Assembly (NCBI GenBank): GCA_003508835.1
Contig: PUFA01000006.1
Location: 2,356,001-2,420,000, forward strand
Direction of reading: 5' to 3'
Source of the DNA: Eonycteris spelaea
Taxonomy: Eukaryota > Chordata > Mammalia > Chiroptera > Pteropodidae
Length of the DNA stretch: 64,000 bases
Shown piece after piece: positions 12,401 to 25,179 of this stretch; positions within the stretch are counted from its first letter, which is position 1; each line of letters starts with the position of its first letter. The translations under genes were made by a program, and so were the position numbers. A model generated the notes under the pieces. That model ran no database searches. It saw only the letters and a list, made by a program, of their open reading frames with translations, and was not told the DNA's origin.

Positions 12401-13129
12401 TGATGAGATAAAGTTGGAGACATGAGCAGGGGAAGACAGAGAAGGGTTGTGTGTGCCATGCTCAGGGGCATGCACCTGACTATGCAGGCAATGAGGCTGT
12501 CAGAGCACAGAGGGACACGAGCAGAAAACTCTGATGGCTGCTGGAGGATGCATTCAAGGGGGGAGCCTGGAGGCAGGGAGAGTAGTGTCTGGAAACCTGG
12601 GACATGGCCAAGTCAGAGAAAGGAGAAAAGGAGACCAACGTGAGAACCAGGTGGGTTTAAGAGAACTTAGTGGTTTCATATTGGAAGAGTCAGAGTATAT
12701 TCCAGGTTATAGGTTGGGGAGCCACAGCCCACAGAGAGAGGGTCAGTGGGAGAATGACACGGCTGTTTGAGGAGGTTATCACTCACCACTATCAGGGTGA
12801 CACCCAGAAGGCATGGGTTGGAGAGACGGGACTGGGAGTCGCAGGAGCAGAAAGGGAACCTGAAGCCACAGGAGTGTGTGAGCTAGCCCAGGAAAGGGCT
12901 CTGTCCATGGGGCAAGGGCAGGGCTCATGGGCTACCAAGCTAGAGGAACGAGCAGAGGAAGAGAAGGCGGCAGGGGAGACAGGGAAAAGCCAAGGAGACT
13001 GGGAGGGAGTAGCTGCGAAGGAGGGAGGGGTGTGGACTCCTGCTGAGAGGACCGGGAGGCTGAGGCCTGAGCAGCACTGGGTGAAGTGCTCACAGGGCAG
13101 GAGCCAACTCACAGGGCAGTGAATGGGTG

Positions 13130-13190
13130 GCACAGGGCCCGGCACACAGCAAGCACTACATAAATACTTGATGAACGAACGTGCAAGACA
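13130..13190 (+). repeat. L2 3' end fragment
   Basis: ggcacacagcaagcactac followed by ataaatacttgatgaacga is the typical 3' tail of L2. Confidence 0.6.
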
Positions 13191-13364
13191 GCGTGCCTTC
13201 CCAGAACCGATGCCACAGACAGTCAGTGCCATTTGGGGTGGAGGCCAGACCTGCGGGAAGGACCATCTGGCTGCTTGGGGAGCCTGCCTGGGGGACTGTG
13301 TGGAAACAGAGGAGCCGACTCATGCCGGCCGCTGGGCAGTGCTGAGCAACGGCTGCAAATGCTG

Positions 13365-13465
13365 CCGGACTGTTTCCTGCCTTGATTATGGCTGTTTTAA
13401 TTAACTGCGCTACAGCTGCCTCCATCTTGTTGAGTTTTAATTAAATTAAATGAGCTAACACTTTG
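13365..13465. promoter_or_regulatory. AT-rich conserved-element-like block
   Basis: Repeated ttaattaa-type motifs (gttttaattaactgcg and gttttaattaaattaaatga) sit in otherwise GC-rich intron with no repeat signature. This suggests homeodomain-factor binding in an intronic enhancer. The claim rests on composition only. Confidence 0.35.
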
Positions 13466-14509
13466 TAGGCTGTCTCAGGCGGCCATCGCTGGGGCCGGAA
13501 TCCTGCCCCTGCTGGGCAAATCATCTCTCCCTCCTCCCCGGGCCCCACGAGGGTGTCTACCTGGTAGGAACTGGTAGGGAGGAGCCGGCACCGCAGGGAG
13601 TGGCAGGGGTGCCTTTGAAGCTGGCAGGGCCCTGAAAGGAGCAGAGTCGTGTCCTCCTCTGCGGTGTTGAAATCACGGCTGAGGGGCGGCAGGGGCTCTG
13701 GCCGGCACTGGCCATTTTGTCTGAGCCCCCCATCCCGCAGCCAGCAGGAGGACTTCTGGACCAAGGCCTATCGGTCCAGCCATGCTGGCGGCTGATGCAG
13801 AATGCAGCTAAGCTGATTCTAAGCCTCCTTTCCCGCCTGCTCTGTTTCCACAAAAATGGAATCAATTATCCTGGCGGAAGCCTTACAGGCAGATCGATCA
13901 ATGGGGCGACACCTCCCATCCTGGTCAAGATGGCATCCTTGCTCCCAGGGCTCCAAGCTGGCTCTACTAAGACATCCACAGGAGACAGGTGGCCCTGGTG
14001 GCCGAGGGATGGCAGAAGTCCCCCTGGCTGCAAGCCTCTGAGGTCCAGCCTTTTGAAGCCTGATGAATCAGGCATCTTTGGCCTCTTTCCCTGCTGTCTG
14101 GAGAAGCAAAGAGAAGCATCATCCAGGCCCCCTCTCAGGCCTGGCTGCAGGGAAGGTAAAGGATGAATGCCCACGGAGCAATTTCGAAGAGCCCAATAAC
14201 AGGCTGGGCACAACACCTGTGCTGTGAGGGGCAGAGCCGGCCCTGTCTGAAGTCTGACAGTCCAGGAAGGTAAAACAATCATTGATGACTAGTCCTAGCT
14301 GCCAAGCTCTTCTCCCAGGCTGGGTGGGTCTACAGCAAGATCCAGCCCACCCACTGGGTGCCCTCTGCTCAGCTGTGGAGGGTCAGCCCCAGGCTGAGGC
14401 CTCTTGTGGCTTCCAGGCACCCAGGCCCAAGAGGGAAGGCTGCGCTGGACTCTGACCAGACACCTTTCCTCACGACTGTGCGGCCCCTTGACCCTTACCC
14501 TCTGCTCAC

Positions 14510-14698
14510 CTGAACGCAGCTGCTTGATACGGCCATTGCTTGTGGCGGGATCCACAGGAAGGAAGTCCTTGAACCAAGAGATCTCAGGGTCTGGATTCCC
14601 GCCTGCTGCGCACAACATGGTGGCCGTGCGTGCCTTCTCCACCACCTTCAGCTGAGGCCCCATGTCGATGGAGGGGAAGCCAGGGGGCAGCTGGTCCT
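14510..14698 (-). CDS. PTPRF: PTPRF exon 6: first part of Ig domain 2
   Basis: This 189-nt exon follows acceptor ctgctctttgtctgcag and ends ...CTGCGTTCAG before donor gtgagc. It completes a Glu codon and encodes 62 residues from [13 protein letters not shown] to NGRIKQLRS, ending in phase 1. It carries the first Ig2 cysteine ([10 protein letters not shown]) and the core tryptophan (EISWFKDF). The exon boundary after QLRS is where the paralogues PTPRD and PTPRS insert the mini-exon meA, so the phase-1 end here matters for the microexon candidate at 8727-8710. The human residue order is conserved, with Asp in place of the second Glu of the human LEEEQ run. Confidence 0.96.
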
Positions 14699-15589
14699 CT
14701 GCAGACAAAGAGCAGATGTGTGCATTAGGGCTGGGACCCTGCTCCGTGGGCAGCTTCCTCTCACTCCAGGTTGGCCGGGATCCTCAAGATTCTTCTCTCT
14801 CCGATCCCCGACTTCTAAACAGAATCCCGACTCCCACTTGCCCAGGCCGGCCCTCCCCTCCACAGGGAGCTGGTTTCCAGGTCTGAGAAGCAACGCCTCC
14901 GACTGAAGATGTCAGCACTTATCTCTCTGGGCCCTGGGAAAAACGAGGACTGATGCTCTGCTGGCCACCGCACAAAGTGCTACACAGAGACTGGGCTGCA
15001 GGGGGACCCGCAGCTGACGCGGTGGCATCAGCAGCCATACTCAGCCCAAAGGCTCCTTGTCTGTCCAGCACCCACCCCTCTTGTCTGCACATGTAGCGTC
15101 CCCCCCCACTTCCTGCACCCAGCCTTCAACTCCATTATATGGCAGAACCTGACATCACAGCTGGGTTCTAGTCCTGACTCTGAACACCTCGTGCCCTACT
15201 AATGAGCTAGCTACCCTTGACCCCGGGTCCTGACCCTGACCCTCCTCCCTCACTCAGTCCCGACTCTGGGGTCCACGGTCAGGCCTGGGGGCCACGTCTG
15301 AGCATGTGAAGGCTAAGGAACTAAAAAAGCTCTGAGGACACCAAAAGCTGATGCGGGGGCGGGGAGGGGGGGGATGTAACTCTCCCTGCCTGCCATCTCC
15401 TGGCTCACAGAGGAGTCACTTCCATGGGTGCAACAGGAACAGATCTCAGCATCACACCCCCACTGCACTGTGCACGGACTGCTGAGTCAGCCCTGAGGGG
15501 CTATGGGCCAAGGCTGCACACTCCCCACCCTTGGAAGCACAGGGGCCGGGAGCGCAGGCTGGTGCAGACTGTGGGACTCCCACTTCCAC

Positions 15590-15770
15590 CACTCACCAGC
15601 TGTGACCTGGGTGTGTTACTAATCCTCTCCATGTCTGTTTTTACCTGCAAATGGGGTTCAAGTGCCCACCTCGTAAAGCCAGTGTGAGGACTGTATGTGA
15701 TAATGATGTGCGTGGTGCTGGAGAGTATATGACAAAGAATCCCATCCACTGACTGCTAGCTGGCATTATT
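15590..15770 (+). repeat. MIR SINE
   Basis: The sense core reads actcaccagctgtgacctgg, then tacctgcaaatggggttcaa and gtgaggactgtatgtgataa, in the normal MIR order. Confidence 0.7.
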
Positions 15771-16657
15771 ATACCTAGAAAGGGCTGAGCCACTGGGGCA
15801 GACAGGTACCAAGACCAGGGCCCGGGGCCCTTTTCTCGTCCTGGGCCGGCGAGAGGCCCCTCCCCGAAGAACAAATCAGAGTATGTGAGAACTTGCCAGG
15901 GCCTCTCCATCAGTGCGGGTGCTTGGTAAGCCCAATGTGGGAAGAGGAACACTATCCACTGTCAGACTCCTGGTAGGGGATTGGGGCTCTGCAGTGGAGA
16001 CCAGGAGACTAGCACAGCTCTGTACCTCCCTCCCACGGGTCCAATACAAGATGGGTTTGTGGGGACGTTTGCTGAGGTCAGGCTCCTATGCTGGGGAAAA
16101 GACATGTGGCATCCTTAGGAGGGAAGAACTTAAAGGCTGACAGCGCTGTCCTCCCTGAAAGCTCTGAGAGACCCAGGGAGACTGACTAGGGTTGAGGAGC
16201 GGGCAGGAGAGGAAGCTGGAGTAGCCCCAACATAAAGAGACAAGACATCCCTCTTTGTGGTGCCAGACCCCGGAGGGTGCTCTGCCAAGGTTCCAGCTGC
16301 CAGAGGCATCCCAGAGGGACTGTAGTCCCACCGGAAGATGGGGTCTGGGGTGAGGAGCAGCAGGGCTCCCAGCATGGCCTCGCCTCCCCAACCTCTCTGG
16401 TAGCTGGCAGTATGCTTCCTTACCTGCAGCCCTATAAACTCCGGACATGAACCCAGCATCTCCTTGGCTGTAAATATGATCCCATAGTATCCTAACTTTC
16501 AGCTCTGATTTTTTTTTTTTTGAATGTTAAACAGTGGCGAGAAAAGGGAGGACAAAAATGAGGCAGGACTTGGGGTGCACCAAGCAGGGGAACAGCTGCC
16601 TTTGGCTCTGCCGTCTCTTGCTTTCACAGGAAGGCCCAGGCAGGGCCTGAGGCCTGG

Positions 16658-16673
16658 GGCGGGGGGGGGGGGG
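16658..16673 (+). repeat. Poly-G run (about 15 G)
   Basis: An almost uninterrupted G homopolymer follows ctggggc. It is prone to length change and sequencing error. Confidence 0.9.
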
Positions 16674-17539
16674 GCAACCCACCCATCCTCTCTGCCCTCC
16701 ACAGCAGCTGGGAGACGCTCAGGATTGCCAAAGCCATCCTGGCCCATCAGGGTACTAGTCTAGTTTCTGCCAGGGTGCCAGACCTCAATCCTACCTGCTT
16801 AGCCCTCCTAAGGGGAGTGGGGACAGAGCCTGCCAGAGTCAGGGTCCAGGAGTCAGCTGGTCCCCAACTCTATCAGCAAAGTACTGATCAAGGATAGGGA
16901 AGAAGTACAAACATCTGCAGCCCTGTGTCACGGGAATCTACTCTGAATTCTTAACATGGGGAAGGTCTTCGGGATTTATGCCAAATTAAGGACAATTAAT
17001 TTTCCTCCTACAATTATTGTGCCCTCAATGGCTCTGTCCTTGGCTCAGATCATCCCTCAGGCACTGCTGCCAGAGCCTACAACTGGCATGTGTAAAGAGC
17101 TAGCCATAAAACAGCAGGACCCAAAAGCCAGTCCCTTGTGCCAACGAGGCTTCCAGGCAGAACTCACAAGGCTGAAGCTCTTCACCTCAGAAAGGGGAAG
17201 CGTGCCTCACAGGAGGACTCCAGCCCTTCAGGAGTGACCACTGCTATCTCTTCCTTCTATACTCACCCAGGGGCCTCCAGCACATTCATATGTAGCCAAG
17301 GACTGCAGCCAGTTACTGATGTCCACCTTGTGTCTGGCCAAGCTGAATACTGGGCATGCTGCTGTAAAGTGACCCAACTGAATGGCACATTTATCGCCCT
17401 TCCTGCCAAGTACCCACAGGAGCTGGGTCCACTGGAACCAGAACAACTCAGGCTAAAGACCAGCACAAATTCCTCATGCAGATATCACATGATCACTCCA
17501 AACCCAACAACAACAGGGAAAACTGAGGCCCAGGTATGA

Positions 17540-17720
17540 GGAAGAAGAGCAGGTTAATGGAGCATTTACTACTCTCTAGGTCCGGAATTAAAATGCTCAC
17601 CAAAATTTAATCTTTACCAAAACCCTGTGGTACATGCACAAATGGAGGCTTAGAGAGATCTAGAAACCTGCCCAAGGTCATGGAGCTAGATGGGAGGTGG
17701 GGCTGGGATAAGACCAGGTG
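17540..17720 (-). repeat. MIR SINE
   Basis: Antisense MIR features are cacaaatggaggcttagaga, then cctgcccaaggtcatggagc and gaggtggggctgggataag. Confidence 0.75.
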
Positions 17721-18062
17721 GCCTGGCAAGGCTGGGTCTGGGCAGGGCAGGCGGAGATGAGGGTGTCCCTGAGGATGCCCTGCCACCATCCTGGCTCACT
17801 TCCCAGGGTTCCCGCCGCACCCCTCAAACCACGCCCTCCGCGGTCTTCAGGGGCTCATTGGCTCCACCACGGACCCCTCTACACACAAACTGCGGCATTT
17901 TTATCTACTGCAGAACAAACCTGACTGTCCCCACACGTGGCCACCCGCGGGCACGCACTGACGTTCCAACACCTGAAAGTACCGGTCACAGCTGAGTCTA
18001 CTCAAAACCCTGTCCTGTGGCCCAGGCGGGGAGAAAGGGCCCCTCCCCTTCCAGGCCACCCG

Positions 18063-18076
18063 GTAACCATGGCAAC
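18063..18076. promoter_or_regulatory. RFX X-box-like site, full palindrome
   Basis: GTAACCATGGCAAC fits the X-box consensus GTNRCC-N2-RGYAAC at every position. It lies in a CpG-rich patch (about 17800-18120) of intron 5 that also holds a TGACGT half-CRE near 17959. This looks like an internal regulatory element. RFX factor binding is inferred from motif only. Confidence 0.5.
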
Positions 18077-20656
18077 GGCGAGCGGTGCGCAAAAAGGGCT
18101 GCGCGTGCCTGTGTCCAGGCTGCCTGCATCTGTGATCCAAGCAGCTGCCGTCCCTACCCCAGTCTGGGTGGAGCCACCGCCCCCTCTCCCAGGACTCTGC
18201 TTCCCAACTCCAGGGAACCTTCCCTCGTAGGCTTCCTTCCTCATGGGTAGCTGCGTGTGGGGAGGGGCCTCTCCTGCCCTGTGTGCCCAACGCAGCGGCA
18301 GGGGAGGTCCCCACACCTGCCTCGCAGTCTCAATGCCTGGAGCCTGCAGTGGGGCCGAGGTCCCTCCACCCTCTGATAAGGGATGGAAAGATAAGCCCTT
18401 GGGGACGTTAAGGGACTGAAGAGGTAGCATGAGCCCAAGTCTCTACAGCTGTTTGTGGATTCCAGATACCTGCGGAGGTGCGGTGCACACATTCTCCACC
18501 GTCTGCCCGCACAGACCCCTGTGTACCTGTGCTGGGTGCACATGTGGCCATGAATAGCTCCTGCTCCCGAACTGCGCTGGGTTTTAGATACTGCAAAGGG
18601 AAACCTGATCCCTTTTCTCCTTCCTCACTGGGCAGAGGAAGATACCAGGGTGTGCGTGGGGAGTGGGGTGCTGGGAGCCTAAGGTTCAGATAAGGGCAAG
18701 AGCTTGGCTGAGGCCCCACGGCAGTGGTGGAGGGGATCAGCTCCACTCCACAGCTCACCTGCTACTTCGGTGGCTTCTAGAGGAGAACAGAGACTCAAGG
18801 GTAGGAAACTCTTGAGAATGGGAGGCGGGGGAAGCTTTCGGGGTGGAGGGGGCGGGGGGGATGGCCTCAGTAAAGGCCGTGGGAGGGTGAGGAGACAGTC
18901 GAGGTGAGTCTGGTTGGGGCTAAGGAAAATGCTGGGGTCCTGATGGATGAGATTAGGGTGGGGGTAGACAGGGGAGTGGCGTAGGCTGGCTGCAATGACG
19001 GGGAGGGAGGCTGCTGAGGGCCCCTACAGAACACACAGATCTCTTTGTCCAGCTCACCTTGGGACGCCTGAGGCCCAGTCTGGGCCAGAGGGAGGAGGCT
19101 GCACTGGGGAAACCGACAGATGGAGACGCCTTGCAGGGTCCCAGGGTGGGCAGCACCGTCTGTCGGCATGACCTTCTCACCCTTGTTTACCCGGCTTCAT
19201 GGCATCTCTGAGCACAGGCAGGCACGCAACTGCATACGCACACATATACAGGCTCCCTGGGGTGGCACCGTCTGTGGAGTCTGACCCCCTCCCCAGTGCG
19301 TGTTGGGCCTGGCACCACCCTGTCTCTGAACACACAGACGTCGAGAAACATGCACAGCCATGGAGGTGTACATGGCGAGAGAGACAGGTGCAGAAACAGA
19401 CACCGACGTGTGTGTGTGGAGGGGCACCTGCAGTGACAAGCACCTGTGGAAATACTCAGGCAGGCAGATCCAGAGGCAGTGCGTGCAGATGTACAGACAC
19501 ACGTGTTGAAGCATGCAGTCAAGAGACACACGTGTGCGGAGGCATGTGCGCCTGGAGACAAACGCGGGGACAGAGATACGGGAAATGCAAAGACCCGTAG
19601 AGACACGTGAAGGAACCTCACGGGCAGCTGAGGCTCCCCCAGCCCTGATGCACTCTCAGGAAACAAGGTCACCTCAGTCCCTATCCCTGAGACAACTCCA
19701 TCCTCAGCAGGGTCAGACCGAGACCGCCCCTAGCAAGCAGGAAGGCTTCCATAGACCCGCAGGATCCCACTCTTTCCCAGAGACCCCCGCCCTGCCTCCA
19801 GGCTTCCAAGCAGTAAGGGGGGCCTGGGGAGCCTCGGGCCCATCTCCCTTCACAGATTTCAGTCTTGACTTTCAGCTTTTTCCAAGAGAAAACTCCCACC
19901 TCTTCTTAGCACTCAGATTTCATCAAACTTGGCATCTTAAAAGCCTGTTTTGTTTTTGAATCTGAGCTGTTTGGGGCCTGTCGGCAGCCCAGCCGTGGCC
20001 TCCCCCTCTCAGTCCCCACCCCAACCAGGGTTTCCCTGGCACCTCGCACAGCCCTGCTCAGCCTGGTTGGTGCGGCCTTCCAGCAACACACACCCAGGTG
20101 ACTGGGGGGCCATCTCCTGGACACGTACCCTAAACACTCTGGCTTCCGGGCCCTAGCCCATACTGGACTCTCCTGGGGTTCCCCACCTCCGTCCGGCTCC
20201 AGGGAGGTTCTTTTGATGTGTTTACTACCCGCCCCGAACCCTGTACCGCACCAGTTCAGGCTGTCGCTCCAGACCACTGACAGCCTCCCACTCACTTCTC
20301 AGGCCCCTGCAGCCCAGCTGCCACCCCCACTGTTTCCTGCCAGCGAGCTCCCCAAGGTCAACCGTGACTCCATGGAGATAAACCCAGAGGACCCTTCGCA
20401 GCGTCATCTTGCCTGACCTCTGGGCAGCACTCCCCCTTCATGTCTTCTTCCCTCTTGACTTCCGAGACCTTACTTCCTGTTTCCCTACCTCTCAGGGCCT
20501 TCCTTCCTCACCAGACTCCTATGCAAACTCTCCTCCCAACATGAAGAGTTAGCGTATGGGGCTCCAGCCAGGTTCCCTTCTTCTTCTCTTGGCTCTGGCT
20601 CCCTGAAATTTGCCATGTCTGGGCCTTCAAAACTCCATCTCTAGATGTCCCTTAGA

Positions 20657-20836
20657 GCAGCGGTCCCCAACTTTTTTGACACCAGGAACCGGTGCTCCTA
20701 TGAGAATCGAATGTCTGATGCTCTGAGGTGGAGCTGAGGTGGTGATGCTGATGCTGGGGAGCAGGTGCAAATGCTCGCCTGCCGCTCACCTCCTACTGTA
20801 TGGCCCAGTTCCTCCCGGGGATTGGGGACCCCTGCC
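20657..20836. repeat. Short DNA-transposon-like repeat with terminal inverted repeats
   Basis: It starts gcagcggtccccaac and ends ttggggacccctgc, which are imperfect inverted repeats of about 14 bp. The interior (gacaccaggaaccgg ... ccgctcacctcctactg) matches a common old mammalian element whose family name I do not assign. Confidence 0.65.
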
Positions 20837-22749
20837 TTAGAGTGCCAGGCGAAGCTGAACAAGGCTTCCTTGACCTCTACTCTGGATGCCTGCACATGCC
20901 TGATACAACACATTTCCAACTGGACTCATCAACCTGCCCCTTCGCACCTGGTCCTCTTCCCGCAGCTGGTCCTCTTCATCTACCTGGCCCCAGAGCCAGT
21001 AACTCCAGAGGCTCCCGCCACCTCCCCAATCCAACAGGTAGCCAGGCAGGCCACCGCTCTCTAAACTGCTTGTAACCCAGTCTCTTCTCCTCCCCAGTGC
21101 CTGGTTTCGGGTGACCGCTACCCACTGCTGGGCTGCAAAGCTACCCCAACTCCTCACTGGTCTTCCTCCACCTCACTGCACTCCAGGCGGAGCACACACC
21201 TGATCGTGCCCTTCTCCTGAATAAAACTCTCTTCTCTGGCGACCAGAGGAAAAGGGCACCTCACCAAAGATAGAGAATATGCACACACAGGGGCATTTAA
21301 AGCTTCCAACTTGGATAGCTGTTCCCAGAGCAGCCAGCTCCTCACTGTGGTTATGAGGCTGGCGGAGTGGGGAATAATCAAGGGGGCTGTGCTCATAACA
21401 AAGCTTTGTAAGTACCTGTGACTACAGGGGGGGGGGCTCAGGGGAGGTACCCAGTGTCTGTGACTAATAGAGGAGGCAGGTATACTGCCCACCCCACAAG
21501 AGGGCCCATTCAGAAGGAATTTCACTTGGGCGCTTGAAGGCAGATCAGAACTACAAAAACTGGGAGATTCCAGGTACCAAGAAACCCGGAGTCTGACCTT
21601 CAAGGGCCTCCTAGCAGCGTCCACCCTCCTGACGTCTCTCATCCCTATGTCTGGGGCTCCAAATTCTCCAGGAAGTGGCTGCAGAGTCTCATATCTGCAT
21701 GGTTTCAAATGCTACTGTGACCACGATTGGGTGTGGAAGGACAAGTCGCCAGAGACCAGTCAGCGGACCAGAAGCATGTAAGTCATGCCTTGGCTGCGAG
21801 GGGAGGAGCAGAAGCTGGCCTGGGTTCTAGATCTTCTGTGGCTACAAATTAGGGAGGTGACAGGCTCTGCTTCCACAAAACCAGCCTGTTACCCAGACAC
21901 ACATGCAGGCAACAGGAAGGGAGCACACCCGGCCACCTTGGAAGTTATTCTCTGCCTGTGGCAGCCCTTTACCCAAACTCCTCAACCCACCCAAAGTCAG
22001 GCCTGGGCTGGGGCAGGGAGAGCTGACTCCCTGGGAAAACACAAGCTCCTTTACCAGCTCTGCTCTAGGCCCAGCTCAGCCCAGGACAGGGGCACAGGTC
22101 GCTCATTAGCCCTCATATCCTTAAGACTGTTTCCAAAGGGATTATGTGTGGAGGTAGGTGGAGGGGGCGTTTAGGAGGTCCTTCATGACCCCACAGGTCC
22201 CAAAGCCAGCCAGAGTCAGAGCCAGGGCAGAACCCAGAGGTCAAACCCAGCACTAACTGCTCCTCTACCCCAGTTACTACCCACCCCACGTGCCTGACAG
22301 TCGGCCCCCAAAGCCTGCCCCAGGGTAAGTGAGACTAGGCACTCTGTGCAGATAGATAACCTGGATTCCTGGGCACATGTGGCATGAGTGGTGTGGTCTT
22401 GGTCAGTGAGCAGACACAAAGGCCAGATGAAAACAGGTAAAGGGCACCTGGGCTTGGTGCAGAGAGGGGAGGGAAATGAGAGAGTCCCAAAGTCTAGGCA
22501 GGATCTCTGTCTGGTACACCCTCCCTCCTGGCCTAGCTGCAGAGGAACTGCTGAGGTGCCATTGAGGGCACTGAGAAGAGCTCAGCCCAACCACTGTCCC
22601 ATGTTCACCTCTGTCCAGCTGTCCCAGCTGACCAATAGCTCCGAGCAAGGATCCTGTGGGGTTTGTGACAATGAGCCCAGACTCAGCATCTCTGACCTCT
22701 CACGGCACCAGACTTAAAGCATATTTAGCTCAGACTGTTTGCTGCAAAC

Positions 22750-22950
22750 CCCACTTGCTGTACAGAGCCCATAAGGTACATACCACCTGCTGTACGTACC
22801 ACATTCCACATACACACAGCATGATGTACGCCACCTGCTGTACACAACAGCCCCCCACACAGAGTATGATGTATACCACCTGCTGTATACACCACCCCCA
22901 CATAATGCCTGATGCACGCACGTGTGTGCAGTCTGCTGCACACACCATGC
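22750..22950 (+). repeat. Diverged minisatellite, unit about 45 bp
   Basis: Copies of the phrase ccacctgctgtacacac recur starting near 22751, 22786, 22834, 22879 and 22932, separated by CA-rich filler and catgatgtac-type spacers. A short CA microsatellite follows near 22990-23005. Confidence 0.75.
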
Positions 22951-24929
22951 TGTATATAGAACCTTAAAGCACACACCCGACATACATCTCACACACACAC
23001 ACACACTGCCTTACACATGGCACACAGGGCACCCACACTGCACACAGCGTGCACATTAGGTACTGCATCAATGACAAGTCAAATGCTGCTGCCTGTACCC
23101 AGAGCCCTCAGAGCCAGGCCCTCCAGGACAAAGTCAGAAAGAGCTCACTCCTGCGCCTCAGCCTTCCCCCGTTCCCCTCCCCTTCTCCCTCCTTCTTGGC
23201 CACTCCTGAACCTTCCCAAGTGACCAGGGCACTGCCACACCTCTGCTGTCTGGCCTCCTCCGGGGCTTTCCTGACTACTGTCCTGCCTGGCCTGGAACCC
23301 ATTGGCCTGGATGAATCTGTGACCTCGAGGCTGAGCTCCAAGACTCTGGCTCCCCGCATCTTCTGGAGGGAAAGGCCAAGAAGCAAGGCCTGCCTCCCCT
23401 CCCCCTCCACTCCACCTCCCTCACGAGGGAAAATGTCAGATTCCCTGTCTCAGTGGCAGCGGGCGGGTTGGAGGGGGAGTGATTCAGCCGCCTCAAGAGT
23501 GTGGAGCGAGAAGAGCTTTTCCTGCCATTACCCGGCAAGGGAGAGGCTGGCGCGCTAATGGCTTCAATTACCACTCAGACAGGAACGCTGGGCGGCGGGC
23601 CCTGCACTCCTCACAGCCCAAGATGGGCTCGCCCCAAGCCAGCTTGTGCCGCTGAGCAGCCGCCTGGGCAACACAGGGCGGTGGGGACTCTGCCTGGGGA
23701 TCTGGATGCAAAGGCCATGCATGATCAGGGGCTCTCCCAGAGTCCAGCAGAGTGCAGTGTGAGGGAAGCTGGGCCTGGTTGGGAGCAAGGCACAGAAGAG
23801 GGCATAGGATGGACCTGCAGACCTGGGTTCCCTTTTGAGGGTGCACTTACACCTTGCCTGAGCCAGGCTGACCGAGGCAGCCCTCAGTCCATTCACTGAA
23901 GAGTCCAGCTTCTGCTGAGTGGTCCCAGCTCACAGCCAGTTATTCTTTCACCTGGTTCCTAGACCTGGCTTTCCAGGCCAGCGCAGGAGGCCTCGGGGTG
24001 GGCAGGGCAGGGTTGGGGGGTAGGGGGATGGGAAGCAGATCAGTCACACTCTGGTCCTGCCCCCTGGCACCTTTGAGGCCTCTCATTCCACACTGTTCTG
24101 CCAAGCCCAGAGGTGGTCAAGGTTACACAGACCAACGTGTTAAGTCAGCATTTCATCTTCCTGGTGCAGTATTTCAAGAGCGGGAGGGGCTCATTCAGGC
24201 CCACATTTCTACCCCCACTTGGACAGGGAGGATGGGTAGGACAGGGACCTGTCCCGCACTCTTCCTAACCTCATCAGACACCTCCCATATACTAGAAGCA
24301 CAAACGTATCTCAGACTCTCATCCAAGAAGGCCCCTCAGGATGGAGAGACTCCCCTCACCCCAGGCCCTGAAAGACCATCCTCATATCCTCCTCAATCCT
24401 TTAAAAGAGAAAGCTGCCCACGGCAGTGATGGGGGTAGGCATATGTCCACAGAGGACCTGAGGGAAGTACCAGAACTGGGGTATAGGGGCTTTGAGGGGA
24501 CTTCTCTTTCGATATTAACAAAGAGGCCCTCTTTCCCCAAAGAGAGCTCGAGAAGATGCCCCTCTGGGACTGGAGCCACAGTCTGGCCCTTCAGCCACTT
24601 CCTAGTTTTGCTCTTATAAATGCCGGGGCAGGGCAGATGGCTCCCTGCTGGGGCAGATACCAACAGGACAGAGGGCAGTGCTGAAATACCTTTCCTCGGG
24701 TCATAAGTGGGAAAACTGAGGTCAGGGGTGGGAGAATCAGAACACTCAGTAATCAGTGATTCTGGCCTAGGGTCTGTCCTCTGGGCCTCTGCCCCACAGG
24801 GAAGTACCTCCATGGGAGTAGACACCACTCAGATAATGCCAGAGATGACAGAAGCCACGTACTGCCGGCTCACATGCCTGGTCCTTATGATGTATAGCTT
24901 CCGGCCCAACATTCCAGCTACCATAACAT

Positions 24930-25090
24930 GATAAAATCTTGTGAAATGCTTAACTACATCATACTGAACCCTCCAAACCAGCTTGGGTGGTAGGTATTAT
25001 ATCCTTACAGATGGAGCAAATGAAGCTCAGAGGCATAGTTACTTGCCCAAGTTCACGAGATGAGAGTAATAAGTGGTCCAGGGGCCCTGC
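24930..25090 (-). repeat. MIR SINE
   Basis: The antisense core reads ttacagatggagcaaatgaa, then gctcagaggcatagttactt and gcccaagttcacgagatgag. Confidence 0.75.
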
Positions 25091-25179
25091 TCTTCACCAC
25101 TGTCCTCCACTGCCCCTCGAAGCTGGAGGGCCCCGCCTCATTTCACAGCAGACACAAGAGACACAAAGGAACTACTGAG

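Larger units (their letters stand above)
6107..14509 (-). other. PTPRF: PTPRF intron 6, splits Ig2 and hosts the microexon candidate
   Basis: The donor is gtgagc at 14509 and the acceptor catgtccccacag lies before 6106. Besides the 18-nt microexon candidate it holds an AT-rich enhancer-like block near 13370-13460, MIR copies at about 12290-12400, 11430-11590, 9690-9790 and 7855-8080, an L2 tail at about 13130-13190, and an old AT-rich interspersed repeat at about 9925-10460. Confidence 0.8.

Noticed and set aside
8728..14509. A separate 9-nt 'ESI' mini-exon as in PTPRD meA
   Set aside because: I found no phase-compatible 9-nt match with both splice dinucleotides. A by-eye search for so short a target is weak, so absence is not proven.
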